Shown piece by piece: positions 42,947 to 54,022 of a stretch of DNA of 64,000 bases (positions are counted from its first letter, which is position 1; every line of letters starts with the position of its first letter). Made by a program: the position numbers and the translations under genes. Location of the stretch: NCBI RefSeq assembly GCF_001427025.1, contig NZ_LMGA01000001.1:2617445-2681444 (forward strand), read 5' to 3'. Origin of the DNA: Mesorhizobium sp. Root554. GTDB taxonomy: Bacteria > Pseudomonadota > Alphaproteobacteria > Rhizobiales > Rhizobiaceae. The notes below the pieces were generated by a model. It made no database searches, was not told where the DNA came from, and worked only from the letters and a program-made list of their open reading frames with translations.

Positions 42947-44191
42947 ATGTCGGTGGGAATCCGCCACGACGACTTGCGGCGGCGCAATCGTGCCATGGTC
43001 ATCTCTGCCGTGCGCCGGGACGGCCAGCCTTCACGCACCGAGATCGCAGCGACGACCGGTCTCAGCCACTCGACCATATCGGCCATATCCTCCGACCTCA
43101 TCGGCGAATGCGTGTTGATGGAAGCGCGCGGCGAAACAACGTCGTTGAAGCGCGGCCGTCCGCAGGTCGCGCTTGCGCTCAATCCGGATGCAGCCGTGGT
43201 TGCCGCCGTGGTCCTCTCCCTCAATTTCCTCTCAGCCGCGATCATCGACTATACCGGCCATGTGGTAGCCGAGGAGCATCGCCGGCTCGACACCCAGCAT
43301 ATGGGTCGCGAAGACCTCATCCAGCAATGCATCGACATTGTCGGCCAAGGCCTGGACCGCCTGCAACTCAGCGGCCGCCGGGTTCTGCGCATCGCGCTCG
43401 CCGTACAAGGCATCACCGACGCTCAGGCCCGCATCCTGCTCTGGACGCCGATCACCCCTCACACCGACATCCCGTTCGCCGACTTGCTGGAAGCCCGCTT
43501 CGGCATTCCGGTCATCGTCGAGAACGACTGCAACATGATGGCCGAGGCGCTGCGCTGGCGGAACCCCGAGCGCTACCGTGAGGATTTCATCGCCATCCTC
43601 CTCTCCCACGGCATCGGCATGGGCATGATTTTGAAGGGCGAGTTGTTCACCGGCACGCATTCTTCCGGCGGTGAGTTCGGCCACATGATCCACAAGCCCG
43701 ATGGCGCGCGCTGCCGCTGCGGCCGACGCGGCTGCGTCGAAGCCTATGCCGGCAATTACGCCATCTGGCGCAATGCCCATGGCCTCGCCGAAAGCTCCGA
43801 ACCGGCAGCCAACATCGTCGATGACGACATGCAGGCGCTTGCCGCCTTGGCGCGCGAAGGCGATGGCCCCGAACGCGAGGCCTATCGTACGGCCGGCGAA
43901 GCGCTGGGTTTTGGACTAGGCAGCCTGTTCGCGCTGATCGATCCTGCGCCTGTGGCCGTGGTCGGCATCGGCGCTGCGGCATTCGACCTTATCGAGCCGT
44001 CATTGCGCGCGGCAATCGCCAGAACGGCTGGCGGCCAGCATTCCGGTTCGATCTCCTTCGACACCGAGCCCGACGAACGGCCGCTCATCCGCGAAGGCTG
44101 CGCCATGCGGGCGCTCACCTTCGTCGATCAGGAGATCTTCGCACCCGGCAGTCAGCCGCAGGAATCGAGCAGGCAGGCGGCTGCTATTTGA
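42947..44191 (+). CDS. ROK-family transcriptional regulator
   Basis: A 414-residue repressor: N-terminal winged helix (RNRAMVISAVRRDGQPSRTEIAATTGLSHSTISAISSDL) and a sugar-kinase-like ROK domain with the zinc motif GEFGHMIHKPDGARCRCGRRGCVEAYAGN. The residues for sugar binding are kept, but repressors of this class do not phosphorylate. It is divergent from the xylose-type transporter genes and both operators lie between, so it should sense the imported sugar. The tail after 400 residues is serine/glutamine-rich. Confidence 0.92.
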   Translation: MSVGIRHDDLRRRNRAMVISAVRRDGQPSRTEIAATTGLSHSTISAISSDLIGECVLMEARGETTSLKRGRPQVALALNPDAAVVAAVVLSLNFLSAAIIDYTGHVVAEEHRRLDTQHMGREDLIQQCIDIVGQGLDRLQLSGRRVLRIALAVQGITDAQARILLWTPITPHTDIPFADLLEARFGIPVIVENDCNMMAEALRWRNPERYREDFIAILLSHGIGMGMILKGELFTGTHSSGGEFGHMIHKPDGARCRCGRRGCVEAYAGNYAIWRNAHGLAESSEPAANIVDDDMQALAALAREGDGPEREAYRTAGEALGFGLGSLFALIDPAPVAVVGIGAAAFDLIEPSLRAAIARTAGGQHSGSISFDTEPDERPLIREGCAMRALTFVDQEIFAPGSQPQESSRQAAAI

Positions 44192-44197
44192 TGAAAG

Positions 44198-44887
44198 TCA
44201 GTCCTCGCGGATGGCGTAGCCGGCGCCACGGATCGTGCGGATGACGTCCGGCATCCGCCCTGTGTTGACCGCCTTGCGCAACCGCCCGACATGCACGTCG
44301 ACTGTGCGCTCGTCGATATAGATCGTCTCGCCCCAGACATTGTCGAGGAGCTGGCTGCGCGAAAACACCCGGCCGGGGTGCCGCATCATGAACTCGAGCA
44401 GCCTGAACTCTGTCGGCCCAAGGCGGATCTCGCTCTTCTTGCGGTAGACTCGGTGCGATTCCCGGTCGAGCACGATGTCGCCGACCTTAAGCACTGAAGA
44501 CAGAACCTCGGGCTTTGCCCGGCGCAGCAACGCCTTCACCCGCGCCATGAATTCCGGCGTCGAGAACGGCTTGACCAGATAGTCGTCGGCCCCGGTCGAA
44601 AGGCCACGCACCCGGTCGCTTTCCTCGCCGCGCGCCGTCAGCATGATAACCGGCAGCCGCTCGGTTTCCGGTCGCATCCGCAGACGCCGGCAAAGCTCGA
44701 TACCGGAGACCGCGGGCACCATCCAGTCGAGGACGAGGAGATCCGGAACGTTCTCCTGCAGCCGGATCTCGGCCTCGTCGCCACGGGTTACGACTTCGAC
44801 ATGGTAGCCTTCGGATTCGAGATTGTAGCGGAGGAGGACGCCCAGCGGCTCCTCGTCCTCCACCACCATGATACGCGGTGCAATCAT
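44198..44887 (-). CDS. phoB: Phosphate regulon response regulator PhoB
   Basis: A 229-residue OmpR-class regulator. Receiver: VVEDEEPLGVLLRYNLE, aspartate in LLVLDWMVPAVSG, lysine in DYLVKPFSTPEF. Winged helix: LGPTEFRLLEFMMRHPG, RTVDVHVGRLRKAVN and IRTIRGAGYAIRE. It activates the pst genes through the Pho box at 49489-49506. The start at 44887 begins the receiver without delay. It is the last gene of the pst operon. No cognate PhoR kinase is adjacent. Confidence 0.96.
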   Translation of the reverse strand: MIAPRIMVVEDEEPLGVLLRYNLESEGYHVEVVTRGDEAEIRLQENVPDLLVLDWMVPAVSGIELCRRLRMRPETERLPVIMLTARGEESDRVRGLSTGADDYLVKPFSTPEFMARVKALLRRAKPEVLSSVLKVGDIVLDRESHRVYRKKSEIRLGPTEFRLLEFMMRHPGRVFSRSQLLDNVWGETIYIDERTVDVHVGRLRKAVNTGRMPDVIRTIRGAGYAIRED

Positions 44888-44904
44888 TGCTAGCCTTTCA
44901 GCCG

Positions 44905-45606
44905 TCACGCAGCCGGCGCTGCCGTCTCGTCAAGCTTGGGCCTGTTCGGCGGCAGTTGCTCGCCCGTCAGCACATAATAGGCGTTTTCGGCGATGTTGGT
45001 GACGTGGTCGCCGATCCGCTCGAGATTCTTGGCGCAGAACAGCAGATGCGTGCAAGCGGTAATGTTGCGCGGGTCCTCCATCATGTAGGTCAGGAGCTCG
45101 CGGAACACCGACGTGTATTTGACGTCGATCCGCTCGTCGTCGGTTCTCAGCTTGGACAGGGCCGGCGCGTTGCCGACGCTGTATTCGTCTACCACCGCAT
45201 GGACCTGTTCCAGCACCAGTTGGGCCATCGATTCGATCGAGTGCGACAGGTCGCGCGGAACGGTGTGTTCGCCGACCGCGCCGACACGCTTGGCGATGTT
45301 CTTGGCCAGATCGCCGATTCGCTCCATGTCGCCGGCCATGCGAATGGCGCCGAGTACAGAACGGAGATCATCGGCCATCGGCTGGCGTTTGGCGATAAGC
45401 GTGATGGCGCGGCCGTCCAGTTCACGCTGGCGCGCGTCCATGATGGCGTCATCGGAAATGACGTGCTGCGCCAGCGCATTGTCGGCGCCGAGCAGAGCCC
45501 GCGTCGAGCTGCCGACCATCAGGCCGGCGAGCTCGCCCATCCCGTGGATGAGCTTGCTGATCTGGGCGAGATCTTCGTCGAAGGATGCGACCGTATGTTC
45601 GCTCAT
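44905..45606 (-). CDS. phoU: Phosphate signalling protein PhoU
   Basis: A 233-residue PhoU with two three-helix repeats (residues ~1-115 and ~120-225), each with its metal-binding E-X-X-X-D segment (e.g. MERIGDLAKNIA and LERIGDHVTNIAE). PhoU links transporter state to the sensor kinase and prevents phosphate overload. It sits between pstB and phoB and starts 17 bp before phoB ends nothing else; all spacing in this operon is short. Confidence 0.95.
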   Translation of the reverse strand: MSEHTVASFDEDLAQISKLIHGMGELAGLMVGSSTRALLGADNALAQHVISDDAIMDARQRELDGRAITLIAKRQPMADDLRSVLGAIRMAGDMERIGDLAKNIAKRVGAVGEHTVPRDLSHSIESMAQLVLEQVHAVVDEYSVGNAPALSKLRTDDERIDVKYTSVFRELLTYMMEDPRNITACTHLLFCAKNLERIGDHVTNIAENAYYVLTGEQLPPNRPKLDETAAPAA

Positions 45607-45636
45607 TGATGCTGTCCTCGTATGACGCGGGCGAAA

Positions 45637-46449
45637 TCAGCCGAACCGGCCGGTGATGTAGTCCTGCGTGCGCTTCTCGCCCGGCGACGTGAACATCTTC
45701 TCGGTCTTGTCGTATTCGATCAGTTCGCCGAGATACATGAACGCCGTCTGGCTGGAGACGCGCGCCGCCTGCTGCATGTTGTGGGTGACGATGACAATCG
45801 TGTAGTCCACCTGCAACTCATCGATGAGTTCCTCGATCTTGGCGGTCGATAGTGGATCGAGCGCCGACGCCGGCTCGTCGAGCAAAATGACCTCCGGCTT
45901 CACCGCCACGGTGCGCGCGATGCACAACCGCTGCTGTTGGCCGCCCGAAAGGCTGAGGCCGCTGGCGTCGAGCTTGTCCTTGACCTCGTTCCACAGCGCC
46001 GCGCGATGCAGCGCCTGTTCGACCCGGACGTCCATTTCCGACTTCGAAAGCTTCTCATAAAGGCGGATGCCGAAGGCGATGTTCTCGTAGATCGACATCG
46101 GAAACGGCGTCGGCTTCTGGAACACCATGCCGATCTTGGTGCGCAGCAGGTTGAGGTCCTGCGAACGGTCCAGGATGTTCTTGCCGTCGAGCAGGACCTG
46201 CCCGTCGGCGCGCTGCTTCGGATAGAGCTCGTAGATGCGGTTGAAGACGCGCAGCAGCGTCGATTTTCCGCAACCCGACGGACCGATGAAGGCGGTGACG
46301 CTGCGGGCCGGAAGCGACAGCGATATGTTCTTCAGCGCCTTCGACTCACCGTAGTAGAAGTTGAGATCCTTGACCTCGATCTTGGTGGTTTTGGGAGCGA
46401 GGGCGATGGCATCTGACATGGCGATTTCATTGGACAGCATCGGTTTCAT
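45637..46449 (-). CDS. pstB: Phosphate ABC transporter ATPase PstB
   Basis: A 270-residue ATPase with Walker [10 protein letters not shown], signature LSGGQQQR, Walker [13 protein letters not shown] and H-loop VTHNMQQA. The region [17 protein letters not shown] is the usual PstB insert near the Walker A. Several in-frame ATG codons near the start (46449 and 8 to 11 codons on) are possible. It is separated by six bases from pstA. Confidence 0.97.
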   Translation of the reverse strand: MKPMLSNEIAMSDAIALAPKTTKIEVKDLNFYYGESKALKNISLSLPARSVTAFIGPSGCGKSTLLRVFNRIYELYPKQRADGQVLLDGKNILDRSQDLNLLRTKIGMVFQKPTPFPMSIYENIAFGIRLYEKLSKSEMDVRVEQALHRAALWNEVKDKLDASGLSLSGGQQQRLCIARTVAVKPEVILLDEPASALDPLSTAKIEELIDELQVDYTIVIVTHNMQQAARVSSQTAFMYLGELIEYDKTEKMFTSPGEKRTQDYITGRFG

Positions 46450-46455
46450 ATCTCT

Positions 46456-47301
46456 CTAGGTCCTGCGTCCGGTGAGGCTCCGGGCGATGATCGACAGCGC
46501 CAGAACCGTGAGGGTGATGATGAGCGCGCCCGTCCAGGCCAATTGCTGCCATTCCTCATAGGGGCTGAGCGCAAACTGGAAGATGGTGACCGGCAGGCTG
46601 GCCATGGGTGCGTTGAGGTTGCTCGACCAGAACTGGTTGTTCAGCGCCGTGAACAGAAGCGGCGCGGTTTCGCCGGATATGCGGGCGATGGCCAGAAGGA
46701 TGCCGGTGACGATACCCGAAAGCGCGGCGCGGTAGGCGACCGAGCGTATGACGATCCAGCGCGGCGCCCCGATGGCCGCACCTGCTTCGCGGAGCGAATT
46801 CGGCACCAGTGTCAGCATGTCTTCCGTGGTGCGGACCACAACCGGTATCACGAGGATGGCCAGCGCGAACGAGCCGGCGATGGCTGAGAAATGTCCCATC
46901 GGCCGCACCAGCAGCTCATAGACGAACAGGCCGACGATGATCGAGGGCGCCGAAAGCAGGATGTCATTGATGAAACGCACCACCACGGTGAGCTTCGAGA
47001 ACCGGCCATATTCGGCCATGTAGGTGCCGGCCAGGATGCCGATCGGTGTGCCGACGATAATGCCGATCAAAGTCATGGCGATGGAGCCGGCGATGGCGTT
47101 CAGCAGGCCGCCGGCGTCGCCGGGCGGCGGCGTCATTTCCGTGAAGACGGAAAGCGAAAGACCGGCGACGCCCTTCCACAGAAGCGCGCCGAGGATGAGC
47201 GCCAGCCAGGCAAGGCCGATGCCGGCCGCCGCCATGCACAGCGTCATCATCACCGAGTTTCTGGCCTTGCGGCGGGCATGAAGCGATGAAGCGTTGGACA
47301 T
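46456..47301 (-). CDS. pstA: Phosphate ABC transporter permease PstA
   Basis: A 281-residue permease with six membrane segments, and the EAA loop in [21 protein letters not shown] where PstB docks. [26 protein letters not shown] is the conserved second part. It precedes pstB by six bases and overlaps no other gene. Confidence 0.95.
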   Translation of the reverse strand: MSNASSLHARRKARNSVMMTLCMAAAGIGLAWLALILGALLWKGVAGLSLSVFTEMTPPPGDAGGLLNAIAGSIAMTLIGIIVGTPIGILAGTYMAEYGRFSKLTVVVRFINDILLSAPSIIVGLFVYELLVRPMGHFSAIAGSFALAILVIPVVVRTTEDMLTLVPNSLREAGAAIGAPRWIVIRSVAYRAALSGIVTGILLAIARISGETAPLLFTALNNQFWSSNLNAPMASLPVTIFQFALSPYEEWQQLAWTGALIITLTVLALSIIARSLTGRRT

Positions 47302-47302
47302 G

Positions 47303-48292
47303 TCAGGCTCCGGCGCGACGTTCGAGGCGCAGCAGCATGAAGCGCGCTATCGCCAGGATGAAGAAGGTGAGGATGAACAGGATCAGGCCGAGCGCGACCA
47401 GCGAGGACGTGTAGAGCGTCCCGTCGGCCTCGGTGAATTCATTGGCGATGGTGGCCGAGATCGTCGTTCCCGGCGCAAACAGCGAAGCGCTGATGCGATG
47501 GGCGTTGCCGATGACGAAGGTCACAGCCATGGTTTCGCCAAGCGCACGCCCGAGGCCCAGCATGACGCCGCCCATGATGCCGATGCGCGTATAGGGAATA
47601 ACGACGCGGCGCGTGACTTCCCAGGTCGTGCAGCCGATCCCGTAGGCCGACTCCTTCAGAACCGCCGGCACCGTATCGAAAACGTCCTTGGTGATGGAGG
47701 TGATGAAAGGCAGCACCATGATCGCGAGGATGAGCGCCGAGGTCAGCATGCCGATGCCGTAGGGCGGTCCGGCAAACAGGCTGTTGAGGCCCGGGACGCC
47801 ATGAAAGACATTGATGATGAAGGGCTGCAGGGTCGTCTGCAGGAAGGGCGCGAAAACGAACAGGCCCCAGATGCCGTAGATGATGGACGGGATGCCGGCC
47901 AGGAGCTCGACAGCGATGCCGATGGGGCGCTGGAGCGGGCGGGGGCAGAGTTCAGTCAGGAACACGGCAATGCCGATGCCGATGGGAACAGCGATCAGGA
48001 TGGCGATCGCGGCCGTCACAACGGTGCCGTAGATCGGAGCCAGGGCGCCGAATTTCTCCGTCACCGGGTTCCAGGATTCGGTGGTCAGGAACGAGAAGCC
48101 GAATTTGGAGAGCGCTTCCCACGAACCAACCACAAGGGAGAAGCCGACACCCCCGAGGATGAGCAGCACGAGAATGGCGGCGCCGCGTGTGCTGTTGCGG
48201 AACAGCGAATCCGTAAGCGCGAACCGCCGGACCCGGCTTTCCCTGGCCTGGGCGGCAAGCGACGATGGCATGGCTTCGGCAACGATGGTCAT
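47303..48292 (-). CDS. pstC: Phosphate ABC transporter permease PstC
   Basis: A 329-residue permease, partner of PstA in the membrane channel. The EAA loop reads [28 protein letters not shown], and [19 protein letters not shown] is the conserved C-terminal segment. It is one base before pstA. A stable hairpin separates it from pstS. Confidence 0.96.
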   Translation of the reverse strand: MTIVAEAMPSSLAAQARESRVRRFALTDSLFRNSTRGAAILVLLILGGVGFSLVVGSWEALSKFGFSFLTTESWNPVTEKFGALAPIYGTVVTAAIAILIAVPIGIGIAVFLTELCPRPLQRPIGIAVELLAGIPSIIYGIWGLFVFAPFLQTTLQPFIINVFHGVPGLNSLFAGPPYGIGMLTSALILAIMVLPFITSITKDVFDTVPAVLKESAYGIGCTTWEVTRRVVIPYTRIGIMGGVMLGLGRALGETMAVTFVIGNAHRISASLFAPGTTISATIANEFTEADGTLYTSSLVALGLILFILTFFILAIARFMLLRLERRAGA

Positions 48293-48314
48293 GGATTCTC
48301 ACTTTCGAAAGAAT

Positions 48315-48339
48315 GGGGAGGGCGCGGTGCGCCCTCCCC
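48315..48339 (-). terminator. pstS-pstC intercistronic hairpin
   Basis: GGGGAGGGCGC (48315-48325), GGT loop, GCGCCCTCCCC (48329-48339): a perfect 11-bp stem without a strong U-tract, 13 bp after the pstS stop. It probably protects the pstS message and lowers expression of the membrane genes. Confidence 0.7.
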
Positions 48340-48352
48340 GCCAGACGTGATG

Positions 48353-49411
48353 TCACATTGCCGAGTAAAGCGGCTTGCCGTCGCTGCCGACGATGTCCTT
48401 CGACCATGTCTCTTCGATGCTCTTCACGACATTGTCGGGCATCGGCACGTAGTCGAGGTCGGCCGCCACTTCGTCGCCCTTGCTGTAGGACCAGGAGAAG
48501 AACTTGAGGGCTTCACCGGTTGCAGCCGCATCATCCGGCTTCTTGTAGACCAGGATCCAGGTCGCGGCCGTCATCGGCCAGGACTCGGCGCCCGGCTGAT
48601 TGGCGAGGATGACGCCGTAACCGGGCTGCGAGCTCCAGTCGGCATTGGCTGCCGCTGCCGAGAACGATGCAGCGGTCGGCTCAACCTTCTTGCCGTCCTT
48701 GTTCATCATGTCGGTGTAGGTCAGCTTGTTCTGCTTGGCGTAGGCGTATTCGACGTAGCCAATCGCACCGCTGGTCTGGGCAACGTTGTTGGCGACGCCT
48801 TCATTGCCCTTGGCGCCGATGCCCACCGGCCATTCGAGCGCGGTGTTGACGCCGACCTTGCTCTTCCAGTCGGCATTCACGTCGGCGAGATAGTAGGCGA
48901 AATTGAAGGTGGTGCCGGAACCGTCCGAACGGTGAACGACCGCGATCGCCTGATCGGGCAGCTTGGCGTCCGGGTTCAGCTTCTGGATCGCTGCGTCGTT
49001 CCAGTTGGTGATCTTGCCAAGGAAGATATCGCCGAGCGTCGCGCCGTCGAGCACGAGCTGGCCGGGGGTGATGCCTTCAAGGTTCACGACCGGCACGATG
49101 CCACCCATGACCATCGGGAACTGGGCGAGGCCCGTGGCTTCGAGGTCTTCGCCCTTCAGCGGCGCGTCGGTGGCGCCGAAGGTGACGGTCTTGGCCTTGA
49201 TCTGCTTGATGCCGCCGCCGGAGCCGATCGACTGGTAGTTGAGACCGATGCCGGTCTCCTTCTTGTAGGTGTCGGCCCACTTCGCATAGATCGGATAGGG
49301 GAAGGTCGCGCCGGCGCCGGAGATGTCCGCGGCCATGGCCGCCGAAAGGGTGATGGTGGACGCCGCAGCCATTGCGATCGCAACGGCCGCAGAGCGGATG
49401 AAATGTCTCAT
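48353..49411 (-). CDS. pstS: Phosphate-binding protein PstS
   Basis: A 352-residue periplasmic protein with signal peptide ([20 protein letters not shown], cleaved after AMA). Phosphate-ligand segments are [34 protein letters not shown] and [13 protein letters not shown]. The start at 49411 has AGGAG nine bases upstream; the frame extends further but only into the Pho box region. It is the first gene of pstSCAB-phoU-phoB. Confidence 0.96.
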   Translation of the reverse strand: MRHFIRSAAVAIAMAAASTITLSAAMAADISGAGATFPYPIYAKWADTYKKETGIGLNYQSIGSGGGIKQIKAKTVTFGATDAPLKGEDLEATGLAQFPMVMGGIVPVVNLEGITPGQLVLDGATLGDIFLGKITNWNDAAIQKLNPDAKLPDQAIAVVHRSDGSGTTFNFAYYLADVNADWKSKVGVNTALEWPVGIGAKGNEGVANNVAQTSGAIGYVEYAYAKQNKLTYTDMMNKDGKKVEPTAASFSAAAANADWSSQPGYGVILANQPGAESWPMTAATWILVYKKPDDAAATGEALKFFSWSYSKGDEVAADLDYVPMPDNVVKSIEETWSKDIVGSDGKPLYSAM

Positions 49412-49488
49412 TTGGCCTGCTCCTGTTCGGAATATGGTCTCTAGACGCCATGTTGTTTCAGCGTCACGGGAGGCCATAAACTCGGTTT

Positions 49489-49506
49489 ATTACAGTCGCA
49501 TGACAG
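49489..49506 (-). promoter_or_regulatory. Pho box of the pst operon
   Basis: Minus strand: CTGTCAT-GCGA-CTGTAAT, two direct 7-base repeats with 11-base phasing, the PhoB-binding consensus. It ends 78 bp before the pstS start. Confidence 0.9.
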
Positions 49507-49615
49507 TTTCGTGTCGGGTCGGTAACGCCGCACAGCCCATCGGCGGTGACATGGGCTGAAAGGGCACAAGCCGGTTGGCGATTTCTTTTTGAATCAAAGG
49601 TTTTACGGTCAAAGC

Positions 49616-49643
49616 GCGCCCGCTGCGGATTTGAAGCGGACGC
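49616..49643 (-). terminator. Possible terminator of the hybrid kinase
   Basis: GCGCCCGCT (49616-49624) and AGCGGACGC (49635-49643) form a 9-bp stem with one mismatch. No strong U-run is present on the minus strand. Confidence 0.35.
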
Positions 49644-49691
49644 TTTTGCATAAAATCCGGATCCGATCGGGCCGGACGGCGGGTGCTCGGC

Positions 49692-52600
49692 TCAGGCGGA
49701 ACGCTGTCCCGCTTCCGTCGTCCCGATCCACAATTCCAGCTTCTCCAGCAACGCTTTCGGGCTGATCGGCTTGGAGAGGTAGTCGTCCATGCCGGCTTCC
49801 AGGCAACGATCGCGGTCGCCCTTGAGCGCATGCGCGGTGACGCCGACGATCGGCACCCGTGCGGCCGCGCCCTCGATCCGGCGGATTTCGGCGGTGGCCT
49901 CCATGCCGTTCATCTCCGGCATCGAAACATCCATCAGGATCATGCGTGGCTTCAGCTTGCCCCAGGCATCCAGCGCCTTGCGGCCATTGCCGACGATCTC
50001 GAAGCTGTAGCCCGTCTCGCCGAGTATCTGGGTGAAGACGAGCTGGTTCACCTCATTGTCCTCGGCAACGAGGATGTCTATGCCTGCACCCGGGTTCATC
50101 AGGGCGCTGGACCGCGGACGCATCGCCGGCGGCTGCAGCGACGCGCGCTTCGGATAAAGCGTCGAGGGCGCGAGCACAGGACTGCCCAAAGCCCCGACCT
50201 CCTGTTTCGAAGGCTCGTCCGGCTGCGCGTTCGGCATGCCTGCGGTGTGATGGCGCTGGATGGTCGCGACCAGGGTCTCCAGCAGCGCCGAGGAACGCGC
50301 CGGCTTGATGAGCTGCGCGTCGATCTGCAGGTCGCGGTAGTTCGAGCCGGCGAACTGATCGACAGAAGTCAGCATGATGATCGGCGTATCGGCGATGCCT
50401 TCGGTGCTGCGCACGATCTGCGCCATTTCAGCGCCGCTCATGCCCGGCATCTGATAATCGAGCACCACGCAATCGACCGATACCCCATAGGCGGCCGCGG
50501 CGATCAGCACCTTGAGACCCTCCGCGCCGCTCTCGGCGGCGCAGGAATCGAATTTCCACGACGTCATCTGTTCCGTCAGTATGGAGCGGTTGACGGCATT
50601 GTCGTCGACGATCAGCACCCGCGCGCCGGTCACGTCGATCGGCGTGATGCGCTGCATGCCCTGGTTGTCGGCTCTCGGCAGGGTCATGGTGAACCAGAAG
50701 GTGGAACCCCGGCCTTCGGCGCTTTCCAGGCCGATCTCGCCGCCCATCAAGTCAACGAGGCGCGAGGTGATGGCGAGACCCAGCCCCGTGCCTTCATGAC
50801 GGCGGGTGGAAGAGGTGTCCACCTGGCTGAATTTCTCGAAGACCAGCCTCAGCTTCTCCTCGGGAATGCCGATGCCCGTGTCGGTAACCGAGATTTTCAG
50901 CTTGGTGCCATCCGGCATCGTGGTGCCTTCGACATCGACGAGAACGTGGCCCTCGTCGGTGAACTTCACCGCATTGCCGAGCAGATTGGTGACGATCTGG
51001 CGGATGCGTCCGACATCGCCGACGAACAGGCCGTCGAGACCAGGTTCGATCCGAACGATCATCTCCAGGTCTTTTTCCTTCGCCCGTGTCGAGACCAGCG
51101 TGGCGACGTCTTCTATCGCCTCGGCCAGATTGAAGGGTGCGGGATCCAGCACCAGCTGGCCGGCATCGATCTTGGAGAAGTCGAGAATGTCGTTGATGAT
51201 GGTCAAGAGCGCATTGCCGGACTTCACGATGATATCGGTGAAGGTTCGCTGTTTCGGGTCAAGCTCCGACTTCGCCAGGAGTTCGGCCATGCCGAGCACG
51301 CCGTTCATCGGCGTGCGTATCTCGTGGCTCATATTGGCCAGGAATTCCGACTTTGCCCGGTCGGCCAGAACAGCGCGCTGCCGCGCCTCCTGAAGCTCCG
51401 CCTCGCGCTGCTTCAGCAGCGTGATGTCCATCGTCGAACCGATGAGATAAAGCGATCCGTCGGAAGCGATCATTGCCCCCTTGCGCGCAAACTGGTGCCG
51501 GATGGTTCCATCCTGAGCCGTCACCGTCTCCTGGATTTCCTGGGTCTCGCCGGTGCGCAGCACGGCAAGGTCGCCTTCCACGAAAGCTTCGCCCTCGACG
51601 CCGAACATCTCGATATCGGTCTTGCCGATCGCGTCTTCCTTCGAGATGCCGGTCAGATCGCACCAGCCCTGGTTGACATAGAACTGCCGCAGGTCCGAGC
51701 GCTTGGCGTAGATCGATACCGGGACGTTGTCGATGAGGCTCCGGAACACCTCGTTTTCGCGCATGCTTTCCTGCAGCGCGCGCTCGCGTTCCTTGACATC
51801 GCTGATGTCGGCGCTCGATCCGATGAGGTGGACCGACCCGTCCTGCGCGACCAGCCGGCTCTTGCGGGTGACCAATTGATGGGTTTTTCCGTCGCGGCCG
51901 GAAACCGATTCCTCGATTTCCTGCACCAGACCGGTCTTTGTCACTTCGGCGTCGTGTTGTGCGTAGCGATCCGCATCGGCCGTCTTGAAAAGGTCATGAT
52001 CGGTGCGTCCGACCGCCTCTTCCTTGGCGATGCCCGTCATGGCGGACCAGGCCTTGTTGACGAATTCGATCCTGCGTTCGGCCGTCTTGATGAAGGCCGC
52101 GACCGGCAGCTCATCCATGGCATGCCGGAACAGGTCGATCTGCCGCATGGAATTGTGCAGCGCCAGTTCGCGCGCCTTCAGTTCGGAGATATCGAACACG
52201 AAGCCCGCAACATAGTTGCGGCCGCTTTCCAGCTTGACCCGGTTCTTGCGCACAATGCGGGAACGTCCGATGCCGCCGAGCTCGAAATTCTCCTCGACCT
52301 CATAGGGATCGCCGGTATCGAGCACATGGTGCTCGCTTTCCTCGAACAGCTTTGCTTCGTGAGACGGCAGGAAGTCGCCGATCCGCCTGCCGAGCATCGA
52401 CTGCGGATCGGCGGAATAGATCGACGCAAGCGCCTCGTTGACGAACACGAAGCGCAGCTCCTCGTCCTTGACGAAAATCGGGTCCTTGACGTTGTCCATC
52501 ACCGCCGCGGCCAGACGCGACTTTTCAAGCGCTTCGGCGAGATCGGCCTCGCGCTGCTTCATCTCGGTGACGTCCACATAGGACACAAGCCGTTTGCCGC

Positions 52601-53453
52601 CGGACAGCGACGTGACCGAAAAGATCATCGTGCAGCCGTCGGCGCGCTGGAATTCCCGCGGAGCGACATCGCCCGCCCGGATTTCCGTCAGCCGTGACGA
52701 GACATAATTTTCCCACTCGTCGTCGGCCACCGCGTAGATGCCATTGTGGCGGTTGGCGTCCATGATCTGGCGCAGCGAAACGCCGACATGCATCTGCTCG
52801 GGCGTCAGCTTCCAGATGTCGTAGAAGGCGCGGTTGATGATTTCCGTCTTGAGATCCGCATCCAGAATGAGGATGCCCATCTTCATGGCGTCGATGGTTC
52901 TTTCCAGATCGTAAAGCAGATGCCGTCCGCGCTCGACGGCGTCGAGCAATTCATCCTGCTGTTCGGGGCGGCCATCCCGCCTAAGCTCCATGACCGAATG
53001 GCTGAGTGCGGTGACGTTGCGGGCCAATCCGCGATATCCGAGAAAGGCGCCTTGCTCGTCAAAGCGCGGCAGACCGGTGATCGACACCCACCGGCATTGC
53101 GGATGGGCGTCCTTGATTTCGTACACAAAATCCTTGAACGGTCGCCGCGCCTCGAGATCCTCGAGATGGGCGGCGGCGGCCTGACTGCCTTCCGAAACCC
53201 GCTTGAGAAAATCGAAGCGGAAACGGCCGATCACTGTTGCCGGATCGATGCCGGTTTCGCTCTGGTAGTTGTCCGAAAGCCAGGAAAACCGCAGTTCGGC
53301 GTCCGTTTCCCAAAGCCAGTCGCTGCCGGCTTCAAGCAGGTCCCAGGCCGATTCGGAAAGGGGTGAGCCCGACATGCGTCCGGCGACGGACGTCCCCTCG
53401 CCGGGGGACCCGCGCGACCCGCCTGTCCCGACACTGCCCTCTGTCTTTCTCAT
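49692..53453 (-). CDS. Multi-PAS hybrid sensor histidine kinase with two receivers
   Basis: A ~1253-residue cytoplasmic hybrid kinase. Five PAS-like domains follow each other ([89 protein letters not shown]). Next come HisKA ([18 protein letters not shown]), HATPase ([33 protein letters not shown]), receiver 1 ([13 protein letters not shown]) and receiver 2 ([14 protein letters not shown]). No membrane segment or phosphotransfer domain is visible. Alternative ATG codons exist at 53513 and 53375. It sits directly upstream of the pst operon on the same strand, where a phoR gene would be expected. Confidence 0.9.
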   Translation of the reverse strand: MRKTEGSVGTGGSRGSPGEGTSVAGRMSGSPLSESAWDLLEAGSDWLWETDAELRFSWLSDNYQSETGIDPATVIGRFRFDFLKRVSEGSQAAAAHLEDLEARRPFKDFVYEIKDAHPQCRWVSITGLPRFDEQGAFLGYRGLARNVTALSHSVMELRRDGRPEQQDELLDAVERGRHLLYDLERTIDAMKMGILILDADLKTEIINRAFYDIWKLTPEQMHVGVSLRQIMDANRHNGIYAVADDEWENYVSSRLTEIRAGDVAPREFQRADGCTMIFSVTSLSGGKRLVSYVDVTEMKQREADLAEALEKSRLAAAVMDNVKDPIFVKDEELRFVFVNEALASIYSADPQSMLGRRIGDFLPSHEAKLFEESEHHVLDTGDPYEVEENFELGGIGRSRIVRKNRVKLESGRNYVAGFVFDISELKARELALHNSMRQIDLFRHAMDELPVAAFIKTAERRIEFVNKAWSAMTGIAKEEAVGRTDHDLFKTADADRYAQHDAEVTKTGLVQEIEESVSGRDGKTHQLVTRKSRLVAQDGSVHLIGSSADISDVKERERALQESMRENEVFRSLIDNVPVSIYAKRSDLRQFYVNQGWCDLTGISKEDAIGKTDIEMFGVEGEAFVEGDLAVLRTGETQEIQETVTAQDGTIRHQFARKGAMIASDGSLYLIGSTMDITLLKQREAELQEARQRAVLADRAKSEFLANMSHEIRTPMNGVLGMAELLAKSELDPKQRTFTDIIVKSGNALLTIINDILDFSKIDAGQLVLDPAPFNLAEAIEDVATLVSTRAKEKDLEMIVRIEPGLDGLFVGDVGRIRQIVTNLLGNAVKFTDEGHVLVDVEGTTMPDGTKLKISVTDTGIGIPEEKLRLVFEKFSQVDTSSTRRHEGTGLGLAITSRLVDLMGGEIGLESAEGRGSTFWFTMTLPRADNQGMQRITPIDVTGARVLIVDDNAVNRSILTEQMTSWKFDSCAAESGAEGLKVLIAAAAYGVSVDCVVLDYQMPGMSGAEMAQIVRSTEGIADTPIIMLTSVDQFAGSNYRDLQIDAQLIKPARSSALLETLVATIQRHHTAGMPNAQPDEPSKQEVGALGSPVLAPSTLYPKRASLQPPAMRPRSSALMNPGAGIDILVAEDNEVNQLVFTQILGETGYSFEIVGNGRKALDAWGKLKPRMILMDVSMPEMNGMEATAEIRRIEGAAARVPIVGVTAHALKGDRDRCLEAGMDDYLSKPISPKALLEKLELWIGTTEAGQRSA

Positions 53454-53630
53454 CCCTACCCGCCTAGAACGCCAGGCCCCTCCGCGGCCTTGGTTAACAT
53501 CGGCGACAAGCATTAATTATCGACTAACCTTAATGAAGTTGCGCCGCCGCAATAGTCATGTCTGAAACTTCATCCGCGGCTTTACCAAGCCCGCAATCCG
53601 AATTGCCATCGGCACCGGCAGCGCGATACT

Positions 53631-53984
53631 ATGGTCGGGATGGCGCACATACCGAAGCTTTTGTTCCTGATTGTTCTGGCGCTGGCTGCGAGCGGATGCT
53701 CGCGCAGCAGCGATGGCAGCGTGGTCATTCCCAAGCAGGTGGACATGAGGCGGATATGGGACCGCGAACCGCCGGTTCAACGCGTGCTACTGGGCCAGAA
53801 CCCGGCTGTCTTCCCCGTCTCGCCGCAAGCCAGCCAGCCGCGCCGCGTCGTGGCCGTGGCGCCGCGCACACGCCGTGCGCCCATCCGTACGATGCGGGCG
53901 AGGAACGAACCGGTTACGAGTTCACCGTTGAACTGCCGCAATGTCAGCGAACCCGGAAAACGGGTGCGGATGGTCTGCGACTAG
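53631..53984 (+). CDS. Short lipoprotein
   Basis: A 117-residue lipoprotein: signal segment IPKLLFLIVLALAASGC with lipobox AASGC, then a basic, proline-rich body and a C-terminal CRNVSEPGKRVRMVCD with two cysteines. ATG codons at 53631 and 53640 are both possible. No family recognised. Confidence 0.75.
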   Translation: MVGMAHIPKLLFLIVLALAASGCSRSSDGSVVIPKQVDMRRIWDREPPVQRVLLGQNPAVFPVSPQASQPRRVVAVAPRTRRAPIRTMRARNEPVTSSPLNCRNVSEPGKRVRMVCD

Positions 53985-54022
53985 CCAAGATAACCGCTTT
54001 CGATAAGGACCGACGGCGGCTT

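Noticed and set aside
47294..49444. 716-codon open frame on the plus strand opposite pstC and pstS
   Set aside because: Entirely antisense to two well-conserved genes; the product is low-complexity and without family features.
49683..52697. 1004-codon open frame on the plus strand opposite the hybrid kinase
   Set aside because: Antisense shadow; the opposite strand has all kinase, ATPase and receiver motifs in order.
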